NCBI RefSeq assembly: GCF_000497045.1
Contig: NW_015961948.1
Location: 1,054,001 to 1,118,000, forward strand
Direction: 5' to 3'
DNA length: 64,000 nucleotides
Source: Kalmanozyma brasiliensis GHG001
Taxonomy: Eukaryota; Basidiomycota; Ustilaginomycetes; Ustilaginales
Shown: positions 31,701 through 39,046 of the stretch, piece after piece
How positions within the stretch are numbered: the first letter of the stretch is position 1
Layout: the number at the start of each line of letters is the position of its first letter
The notes under the pieces: generated by a model
What the model saw: only the letters and a program-made list of their open reading frames with translations
Database searches by the model: none
Told to the model about the DNA's origin: nothing
Position numbers and translations under genes: made by a program

Positions 31701-32296
31701 GAAAGCGTGGCGAAGAAGTCCTTTTGACCGTTGGGAAGCGAGACGGGCTGAACGAGTGGCGGGGTTGAGGGGGTATCCGGAGGTGAGTGAGCGTCGACGC
31801 TATCGGAGGACGCCGAATGTGAGCGTGATGATAGAAAGCTAGCCGGCTTGAGATGCGAGCTAGATCGATTGAACAGTCGTCGCCTTAAGCCTCGGAGTGT
31901 GCCGAGTCCACTGCCGGACGAACTCGGAGAGGAGGCGACTTCGTGAGCGAAGCTCGAATCATGCGAGATCGGTTCCTTCTTGCTCGCCGGAGCCTTTCGA
32001 CTAGCATAGATGGAAGGTCGACCATCTTCGAAATCGCTAGACTCGCCTAGTCGGGATGTCGAAGGACGCTGTGTTGAGTCAGGAGAGGCGTAGTGACAGT
32101 GTTGATGCCAACGAGACGAGCTGCTCTGACTGTGGTATGTGTTGTCACCACGAGGGCCATACGTCTCCTCCATACCGTACCTATCGTTGCTACTCGAAGC
32201 GAACGAAGCCACGCTATCGTTCATACGGCTAAAGTGGCGTAATGGGGCTGTTGTACCGACATGGGCGGTGTCTGGCATTTGAGACTGTAGCACCAT
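28736..32296 (-). CDS. Long Ser-rich coiled-coil protein, function unknown
   Basis: 1186 residues from the first ATG (32296); the frame is open 60 nt further without ATG. The N-terminal 400 residues are Ser-rich and disordered. Three more ordinary blocks stand out: ILTQEAAKEYAERSQSRTYA (about residue 370) followed by an acidic patch; SKLRQHSSTNSYSRNLRIAL to EEVEISWFQRRYGSSSIPT (about 535-595); and RVTAHIRSRRIKSKRISGLF (about 715). From about 840 to 930 a highly charged helix (EEDRVRKLENEIAFLRQREM, then EKEDQDRKAREEEARRIEAQ) predicts a coiled coil. The C-terminus is again Ser/Gln/Pro-rich. I recognise no family. A scaffold or cytoskeletal/signalling adaptor would fit but is only a guess. Long openness with uneven composition supports real coding. 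Confidence 0.7.
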   Translation of the reverse strand: MVLQSQMPDTAHVGTTAPLRHFSRMNDSVASFASSSNDRYGMEETYGPRGDNTYHSQSSSSRWHQHCHYASPDSTQRPSTSRLGESSDFEDGRPSIYASRKAPASKKEPISHDSSFAHEVASSPSSSGSGLGTLRGLRRRLFNRSSSHLKPASFLSSRSHSASSDSVDAHSPPDTPSTPPLVQPVSLPNGQKDFFATLSSLPSGVVMPAEQKPDVGTSGDSAACISPQTPRGDFANNPSPRADDTFDTSSRSGLSLIGSSNQQSVLLSPSVTVASLAPPAATHREISAVIKEDGDSDFLRAVLDYSGDQNVLLSESSFIGGRADPSSTTSSPAGHTSHFASSSPNLRSPSTARFPLLRATDGRKILTQEAAKEYAERSQSRTYAAVQRKYRKGLFSNDSDSEDEYGDDDAKCADDKSEVEPAHSTPVAVQYSDETKASSPSPLSGAVAKAGASSSSKELLTASSRSPGLDSAAKRALYNCTLLKVHVHLASALAGDAEAQPLVPVIAAGESMYSNDDLSFPRSINAISKLRQHSSTNSYSRNLRIALARTEVMRKLRREKLAIAEEVEISWFQRRYGSSSIPTEQVAKALHKAQTVSPEALATPPIAAPQLPEDSSAPCDTTSRRLSGMFGMHPGQKSDRNGIVAWAHRPSFLDRRVISLPADNVAPGEVLLSGAFKLGSQPETRTSVSPALGLSFSPRIRILAGLPSTQEELRSRVTAHIRSRRIKSKRISGLFSASESDVCENLDRHALSPPHSPGDSTHASPSNKQKRLAPWLAPRSPQLLSPAFSSQSRPARSASEGPAAFSTMHQNGSASSMPEAIELKEQDSKNSSENFASGQQQALRAQKTIEEDRVRKLENEIAFLRQREMLREKEDQDRKAREEEARRIEAQRLHQKRSAALQAQSWEDNKRALQESRERRSFTRKSVLLAEPNYGAGNPLLGHNRPEPGSSPSSPSLEQGPWSKADHRNAAFLQTDPMASKSNRNLYAQPEGQRRSRTSVAQGQHLPPANSPCLPILPTAASTRVEERRSTSMASLAAPAQPTLRHHRSLAALSMTPQVAQRRVSHKPAAGQLSASTSTQQLAPPQSGTHQSSSKLHIPVSPTMLSTSPTAALMHSPLQQPYVDPRLSMSMTNLHAQAYLQAQQRAYLLPPTLAQTARVGSRSRPRMPPLVSLYGGVVPSSAQLQR

Positions 32297-34253
32297 GGTG
32301 ATAGCGGGAGAGAGCGTCGATATGAGGCTGAGTGATGTTCCTGCAACACAAAGCAACGAGTCGGTCTTGCAAAGGGCGAAGTCCTAAGGTGAGGTAATGC
32401 TTCGAATGACTGCTCAACGAGATAGAGCAGGACGGAGCTGTCGCACTTTGTATGATTCGTCACCTCTTGGCGATCAACATCGATGAACAAGCAATGCTGG
32501 CAGGAAGTGATGTGTCCAGTGGGTTGATGACGAGGTTGAAGCTGTCGAGTCAAGATCAAAGTTGCGTCTAAGTTAGCTTGAGTTGGTGGGCGAGAATATC
32601 CGGGTCCTCGGAGTGGCCAAGTCAGCGCCTCCCTTCCCTCGAAACAGCGTGAAGGTGGAATGAAACCGTTCGATTAAGAAGCTTTTGCAGTGCTGATGAG
32701 ACAATGGCAGTGGTGGGTGGGATGAGATCGGTCGAACCTCGTTCCGCCTGACGTGGTTTCTGCTTGAGGCTTGCGTGATGGCAGGAACCGGGATCGATGG
32801 CGGGTTCGTAGCCAGAGCATGCAGACGATGGTCAAGCTTAACTAGAGCGGGTCAAAGCCAAGGCTCGAGCGATCGCAAGAAGGTGTTCTGCGTGAGAAGA
32901 AGCGCAGGACAACTTGAAACGGACAAAGGCAAGCTTGCAGCCCACCCATGAAGGGACGGCCTGATGGACCCGGAAGGCTGCTGCGCCCACTCCGATGCAT
33001 CTTCTTTTTCACACCTTGCGTTTGTCACAAAACAGGATTCTCCGTACTTCATTGTGAAGCGCAATGTAGCATCAGAAGCAGGCAACAGTGGCGTAAACGG
33101 TCCAGCGAGAGGTAACAATCACAGGCCAATGTTGACACGGCGTAGTATTTGCTGGGCCGAAACTCCGACGACTTGATCCAGGGTGCGCCGGCGATTGCGA
33201 CGGCACCCACGGGCTCAAGAGCGAGGCATCGCGAATCAAATCCGCCCGCACTTGCATCCCACAGGTGCATGCAGGTCGGAGGGCCGGATCGAACCGACAT
33301 GGACCGTCCATCTTTTGGGAACAATGCGCAGGCCAGGCATCGACAGTCGGGGCGTGGGAAGAAGAGGCGGACTGTCAAGGGTCTAAGGGTGCAGGCGGAG
33401 GGCATCCGTCCTCGATCCGAGGGCCACACCTGCAAGGCTCAAAAGGCAGAGAACCGGAGTGCGCAAACATCAGACAAGGCGGCCAACTCAGACATGCGTG
33501 CAGCGAAGCGAGGATCTTCAGGGTGCAGAGCCTGCATGCTGCTGCTGCTTCTGCTGCGCTTCTCTGCCTCGGCTGCAAAATCCAAACAGACAGCCGAAAT
33601 TCCTGAAACAGATCGCCTGCGCCCGTACCGCTGTTGACAGGGTCTTCCGCCATTCCCTCGACCGTGGGAACGTGTCAGTGACTAGGCGAGCCTATCATCG
33701 GTAAGCAGAGTCAGCGGTAAGCGTGAACCTGATCAGTCGCTGCACTAGTCTGAATAGCATGTGACTTCGAGCAAGCCAGGTACGAGCTCGCAAGTACCGT
33801 GGGAACAAAGGAAGTTGGCTCAGCCGCGCGCGCACGTTCGCGACAAATCGAAGCCTGTGTCAGGATTTGATACCTCGCTTCCAGGCGAGAAAGACGGAGG
33901 CTTGCGAGCGGATCAGGAACCTTCACCTCGCCGCCACAAACAACGCCCTCGTCTTCATACAAGAATAGCACAACGGGAGGAGCATCCTTCTTTCGAAAGC
34001 GCCAAAATGTTCTTTCCGACGTGGATTGGCGGGCGAGCCTGCAATTTCTGTTTGTCCATCGCGTCTGGTCTGCCAGGATCTGCAGCAACCATGCACGCGT
34101 GCAGCCACTTCAAGCCCAGCACCTGAAGAATCCATCTGATCGTTGGCTCTGTAGTCCTTGAAATCCTCGGAGACGTTTCAATCGGTTCAACAACATGTTG
34201 TTCGTCGGGCCAAGACGGTGCATGACGTGATGATGACGGCCCGCAAAATATGC
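32297..34253. other. Gene-poor 2-kb region
   Basis: It holds the promoter/leader of the long orphan gene at its left side and the 3' flank of the tRNA at its right. Open frames are short, overlapping and mostly without ATG. A GCTGCTGCTTCTGCTG stretch near 33541 is low complexity. No gene is supported. Confidence 0.5.
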
Positions 34254-34260
34254 AAAAAAA
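34254..34260 (-). terminator. RNA polymerase III terminator (T7 run)
   Basis: Seven consecutive T residues on the minus strand, starting 16 nt past the tRNA-Ser 3' end. A T-run of this length just downstream of a tRNA is the standard pol III stop signal. Confidence 0.8.
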
Positions 34261-34275
34261 GAAACCAGTAATTGT

Positions 34276-34389
34276 CGACGCCCGTCGGATTTGAACCGAC
34301 GCAGGCAGAGCCTATAAGTTAACTCGTCACGGAAGGACGATCGAATTTGTAGTTCGAGACTTACCCCTTAACCACTCGGGCAGAGCGCC
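34276..34389 (-). tRNA. tRNA-Ser(CGA) with 32-nt intron
   Basis: On the minus strand the 114 nt fold into a type II tRNA. Acceptor strands GGCGCTC and GGGCGTC pair over all seven positions (two G-U). T8-G9 is followed by the D arm CCCGAGTGGTTAAGGGG. The anticodon stem TAAGT/ACTTA is perfect and encloses CTCGAA-intron-A, so the anticodon is CGA (reads TCG). The intron (34352 down to 34321) sits between positions 37 and 38, the canonical site. A long variable arm (AGGC/GCCT) and discriminator G73 are serine identity features. The T arm is GTCGG-TTCAAAT-CCGAC. The mature length is 82 nt before CCA. The intron contains TTCGA, complementary to the anticodon loop, as in many pre-tRNAs spliced by the tRNA endonuclease. 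Confidence 0.96.
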
Positions 34390-34418
34390 TATCGATGTCA
34401 AACATGGACAAAGTAGCA

Positions 34419-34426
34419 TATATAAG
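34419..34426 (+). promoter_or_regulatory. TATA box, TATATAAG
   Basis: A good TATA element on the + strand about 130 nt before the RWD-protein ATG. It also lies about 30 nt upstream of the oppositely oriented tRNA 5' end (minus strand CTTATATA), where pol III genes often carry a TATA-like box. It may serve both genes; this is inference from position. Confidence 0.55.
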
Positions 34427-34551
34427 AGCGTGCCCACATGACCGCAAGTCCATGAAGTGGAGATTCTTGGACAGACCGTGGCATCTCACCATCTTTTAGA
34501 CAACATCATCATATCCGCTTCTGATTCGAGGCAGAGGGCTCCTGTTCACAC

Positions 34552-34557
34552 ATGTAA
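34552..34557 (+). promoter_or_regulatory. Minimal start-stop uORF overlapping the main start
   Basis: The sequence ATGTAATGG contains ATG immediately followed by TAA. The last A of TAA is the first base of the main ATG (34557). Scanning ribosomes that start at the first ATG would terminate at once and could restart at the overlapping ATG, so this element may lower or tune translation of the RWD protein. It functions only if transcription begins upstream, as the TATA box at 34419 suggests. Confidence 0.6.
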
Positions 34558-35561
34558 TGGTCTCGTCCTCGGTGGCATCGCCGCTGCTGACGCTGCGGTA
34601 CGCGTCTCTCGACGATGTGGCGCAGGACCTTGACATGGTGATCCAATCGTGCTCCGAGGGCGAGTGGGCGTGGGATGGAGCAAGCGAATCGGAACGAGAG
34701 GGATGGCAGCAGTTCGTTCAGGATCCTACTTCGATGCCAAGGTCCAAGGTGGCGGGTCTGGCGGGCAAGCTTCAGGTGGCAAAAGGGTTCAGCCTGTCAT
34801 TCGCTCTTCTGTCGCAGTCTCAGGACGACGGCAAGGAGCAAAAAGCGACGGTCGACGTTTCAGCACCAACCCTTTCGCCTGAGGAAGCAGCGAAGATCAA
34901 AACGGCCTTGCAGATACGCTCGAAAGAATGGCAGCAAGACGGCATCGAGTCGCTCTTCCTCTTTGATCTGCTCACGACCACTCAGACGCTCGTTGCCGAC
35001 CTGCCCGACCAGTCTCAGGCCGAGACCCTCGACAAGGCCTCCTCGGAAGCCCGGCCATCCAAACCATCGCAGGCAGCGCCGAAGCACATCGAGTTGTCAC
35101 GCGCGCTCTTCTGGTCACATCACCTCAAAGCACCCTCGAAGCTCAAGGACTTCAACAATTGGTGTCCCGAACTCGGCATCTGGGGCATCGTGCGTGTCGG
35201 CTACCCTGGCTACCTATGCTTCGAAGGCGAGACGTCTGCGGTCGACGAGATGGTGAGGCGAGTCAAGGGGTTGCAGTGGCACGCTATCCAGCTGCGCGTG
35301 CAGACGGCATGGAATTGGACTGGAGAACAGTGGCAGCATAAGGAGAGCGGAAGACGCAGCCCGATGGAGCAGGCACTGCTGTCGTGTGCGCTCGCAAAGG
35401 GGCACCCTGACAATGCGTTTGCGGACAAGGGAGGAGAGGGCAAGGTCCGCACAGGATGTCAGATGATAGAGAATCTCGGCGAGCTGGTCACACGTCTCAA
35501 GGAATGTGGACTAGCTGAAGACGAGATCGAGACTGTTCTTGGCATTCATATCAGCGGGTGA
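34557..35561 (+). CDS. RWD-domain protein with DUF1115 (RWDD2-like)
   Basis: 334 residues, one exon. The N-terminal 150 residues resemble an RWD domain (LLTLRYASLDDVAQDLDMVI, then LSFALLSQ and a helix around EEAAKIKTALQIRSKEWQ). After a short linker, residues about 185-330 match the DUF1115/Prp3 C-terminal-like domain (SRALFWSHHLKAPSKLKDFN, ELGIWGIVRVGYPGYLCFEG, VKGLQWHAIQLR). This two-domain order is that of eukaryotic RWDD2 proteins, whose role is poorly known; RWD domains bind other proteins, often in ubiquitin or translation-control settings. The main ATG directly overlaps a start-stop uORF, suggesting translational control. The alternative later starts would cut the RWD fold and are unlikely. 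Confidence 0.85.
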   Translation: MVSSSVASPLLTLRYASLDDVAQDLDMVIQSCSEGEWAWDGASESEREGWQQFVQDPTSMPRSKVAGLAGKLQVAKGFSLSFALLSQSQDDGKEQKATVDVSAPTLSPEEAAKIKTALQIRSKEWQQDGIESLFLFDLLTTTQTLVADLPDQSQAETLDKASSEARPSKPSQAAPKHIELSRALFWSHHLKAPSKLKDFNNWCPELGIWGIVRVGYPGYLCFEGETSAVDEMVRRVKGLQWHAIQLRVQTAWNWTGEQWQHKESGRRSPMEQALLSCALAKGHPDNAFADKGGEGKVRTGCQMIENLGELVTRLKECGLAEDEIETVLGIHISG

Positions 35562-35679
35562 CCGAGAGAAAACGATCATCTCGCCGAAAGGGTAGGTTGA
35601 TCGGAACGGGAAACATTGTACTTGTACGGCAAAGAAAGCGGGACGAAATGCTCAAAAGCAGCTGCGTGATGCGATAGAT

Positions 35680-37136
35680 CTACAGACCGCGATATTCTGC
35701 GGTGAGTGCGGCCATGCGAACGGCTTGTCCCTCGGTGAACTCTGTGAGGCAAGCATCGGTCGAGTAGCTGCAGCAAGCAAAAAGGAACCGTGATCAGTCC
35801 GGATGCTTCGTCGATGACTTCGCAAAACATCTGCATGCATACTTACTCCATATAGCTGCAAAGAGACGAGACGACGGAAGATGTCCAGATGGAACGGGCA
35901 TTAAAGAGCGGTCAGCGGCGTCTTCTCACGTGGCGGCAGCTGCGGCAATACTCACTTGTGGATCGAGTCGACACCTCCGCCTCTGCAGCTATCCTGACCG
36001 GTCGGACATCCACTGGTAGCTATGCTCTGCGGCGGAGTATCATCGACATAATCACCAGGTGCGGAGCATCCACCCTGAAAAACGTGATACAGGCCCAACC
36101 AATGCCCCACTTCGTGCGTCAACGTCTTGCCCAAGTTGTACCCCGTCTCGCTTCCACCTGGCACGCTGCTGTACTGAAACACCACGCCGTCGTCAAGGAG
36201 ATTGTTTTGAACCATCCAGGGGAAGGTGCTGTATCCCAACAGACCGTTGGAGAAATCGACGCTGTAGAGGTTGAGCACCTTTGCGTCGCCCTGTCGAAGC
36301 GCGGCTTTCATAGCTGTCTGCTGAGCGTTGTCGGGAGCTACGTTACGGAACCACTGCGCGTTGTTGACTCGATCCGTGGCGTTGAGATTGAAGGTGAAGC
36401 CGAAGGACTTATAGTCCGAGCTGAACGAGTCCATCTGAGCATTGATCGTGGCGCGCGAGAGGTTTCCGGTCGAGCCCGAGTGGATGACGTGCCACACCAC
36501 TTGAACCGTCTTGGTCGCTTCAGCGATGATATCGGCGTCGGTCAGGAAGGGAAATTCGATATGATTGGCCGAGGCACTGGAAAGGCGCTCCTGGCGAATA
36601 TGGGCCAGACGCTTGCGCTCCTTCTTGACCAGGGTCTCGGCAATCTCGTCCATAGTGTGGTTGGTGTTATCAGGCTGAGCACAGAAGCGAGTTCGAGGGA
36701 CTTGAAGGGCTTGCAGCGTCGATTCGAGGGCTTCGGTGCTCTTGTGCTTGGCACCCTCCTCGTTCGTCGGACCTTGATCGTTGCGAGCCTGGATAGGCCC
36801 TTTATCGCTGTGATCATTCTCGGAATCCTGCTTGACAGGATCTTTTCCGGGATGAGAGATAATCCTAACAGGCTGGGAGGGCTGAATGTCCTGCTGGCTG
36901 TTCAGAACACTGAGAGCCTGCAGGACGCTTTCCGAATGGATGGGGGGATCTTTGACCTCTTCACCGCAACGCGAGATGGTCTCAGACTGAGTGAGAAGGT
37001 CATCTAGGGTGGGATTCGTCTTGTTGGCTTCGACGGGTCGAGCAAAGACGAGATCAGTACCGAGCACGTGCTGATGGATCTGCAGCGCGAGAAGGACCAG
37101 AAGGATAGTCGAAGCAAGCTGTTTCGGGGACCACAT
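35680..37136 (-). CDS. Secreted M43-family metalloprotease (3 exons, 9-nt microexon)
   Basis: Minus-strand join of 37136-35956, 35855-35847 and 35767-35680, 425 residues. The N-terminus (WSPKQLASTILLVLLALQI) is a signal peptide, followed by an Asp/Lys-rich possible propeptide of about 170 residues. The catalytic domain has the zinc site HEVGHWLGLYH and the family-typical CSAPGDYVDDTP, which places it with fungal MEP1/pappalysin-like (M43) extracellular metalloproteases. Intron 1 (35955-35856, GTGAGT...TTGCAG) and intron 2 (35846-35768, GTAAGT...CTGCAG) enclose a 9-nt exon. Splicing restores HNYMDYSTDACLTEFTEGQA, with the metzincin Met-turn methionine encoded by the microexon. Without splicing the frame would end before the Met-turn. 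Expected role: extracellular protein degradation, nutritional or host-related. Confidence 0.9.
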
Positions 37137-39046
37137 CTCTACAGTCTACCGTCTAGGGTACGTATGCTAGATCGCCCAGGTGGGTCTCTTCGGGCGGGAG
37201 AGGATCGTTGCGATGCCAGTCCAATGTCGATCAGCTTCCCACTTGTCTATTTATGCCGAGCTTGGGGTGTCGACTCTAGCTGCCAGCTCCATGAAGAGAG
37301 AGAAGCCAACTAGGCCGAAAGGGTGCCACAGACTGGTCTGCAGGAAAAGCTCTGCTCAACGACCGTGCATGGCGACATGCGTAAACTTGTCGTCGAGGCT
37401 TCTAGCTAGCTAGACGTGGCAGGCATGGAGATGGAGTGCTCCTCGGGCTCGACCGCCGAGCCATGATACCGATATCATTCAAGCGAGGCCATGCTGCAGA
37501 GATCGAAGGCAGAAGCTTGAGTGTAGTGCGGAGCGAAGTGTGAAGTGCCCTTTTTGAAATGCTATGTGGTCGTGATAGGATACTGCGAGGGTAGAACGAG
37601 ATGGCAGTGCAGTCACACTTTGACTCAATGCTTGAGGGGCGAAGTGAGATTGTTTCTCTAAGCCAAAGGATCCTACAGAGTTCGTGAACAAAGGCAGCTC
37701 TTACCATTCGAGCAGATCTCAAGGGTAGAAAGAGCTTGCAAGATTATCCGACCATCGGCTTGCATTCTAAGAGCGGCGTCGATTGGGTCAAAGACGAGGA
37801 GCTTACTTGTAGATTCGACAGCGCTCAGATGAAGCTTTAAGCTTATGGTCCTGAAGATTCTCATGACACCAGCTCAAGGCTTCGAGCTTGACATCTGGAT
37901 CGGTCGGTGTCGTCCGCGGCGAGCGGTCGACTTGCATCATCGAGTCGCAACACGAGGAGGAAACATTGTTGCAGAAGCGAAAGGCCAATCTGCTCCAGCG
38001 ACATGCTTCAAGATCGCACGGAGCCGGTAGCAAGATTGGCACAGCCCCGCCCCACCCGCTTGGAAGGAGAGGGGCAAGCTGTGCACAAAGTGACATGTCT
38101 GCTACGCAGTCGAATCATGAATCTCGACCATCGGGAAGGATCTGGCGTAAAATCCAAGGGATGTTTGATCGTCCGTTTCTCGACTGCGAAATTGCAGGCC
38201 AACCCGCTCCGGAAGGTCGGTCCGGCGTGTTCGAAATTTTGTTTGTTTCTGGGATGGAGACCGTCAATTGACCGCACCGGCCAGTCGCCGTGTTGCTGCC
38301 CCGCAAGACCAGGCCCGCGGGCAGCAGCGGCAGAAGCACCCTGCGCGCTCTCTTTTCCCTCCGGTTGGAGGGCCCCACGTTGACAGCCCCTTGCCTTTCC
38401 GGTTTTAGGCCCTCTCCCCGGCGCTCTCGCCTGACAGGGCCGAAGGTCGAACTGTGCGAACGACACTCTTTCCAAAGTCTGGACTGGCGAGAGCGGCCAC
38501 TTCGAAAGCAATCCTGGTCTTTGAGTCTTCCCCGCAACAACGCGCTAGGTTCGTGGAAGCATCTCACCTTGGTGCCATCATCATCGTTTTCTCATTCTTA
38601 CCCACACCCGGACCAGTCTCCGGTTTCACGGTGCTCGTCAATCTTCGTCTTTGGTAAGTCTCGGGATCGCTTCAGAGCGGATAGACTTCAGAAACTCGCT
38701 TCTGGAATCAGGGTCGAACCAATGTAGCTGCATCCGTGACTTCATTCGCAGAGTCGGTCCGAAGCGCACCGCAGCGTCCTACGACCCTTCTCGTCGCCTC
38801 GCCCTCCCTTTGCACTCCCCCCTTCCCACCGTGGCTCTCCACCTCTGCGCGCCTCGTTCGTTCCCCCGCTTCGCCCACCAGCTCTTGCCGCCTGTATTTG
38901 CCTAAAGCCACCGGAGCGGTCCAAGCCTAATCTTGCCGGCGTCCTCTCATTCATATCATCAGGCTTGCTAACACTCCACCTTCCTTCCCTTCTCCCATCT
39001 CCCTCCTCCCTACCTTCGTCTCTATCCCTTCTACTTCAACGACACA
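37137..39046. other. Divergent intergenic region, 1.9 kb
   Basis: It lies between the divergently oriented metalloprotease and polyol dehydrogenase genes. GC-rich DNA near 38280-38450 is open in several frames on both strands at once, a composition effect rather than coding. From about 38790 to 39046 the + strand is CT-rich (CTTCCCTTCTCCC), consistent with the dehydrogenase leader. No RNA gene is recognised. Confidence 0.5.

Noticed and set aside
33270..33310. tRNA-like B box (GGATCGAACC on the + strand)
   Set aside because: The surrounding bases do not form a T stem, and no acceptor, D arm or anticodon arm is found.
35889..37007. 372-codon + strand frame opposite the metalloprotease
   Set aside because: The minus strand has a signal peptide, zinc-binding motif and consistent introns; the + strand frame has none.
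38280..38570. Overlapping long frames on both strands in GC-rich intergenic DNA
   Set aside because: Openness in several frames at once is explained by GC content; no frame has protein-like composition.
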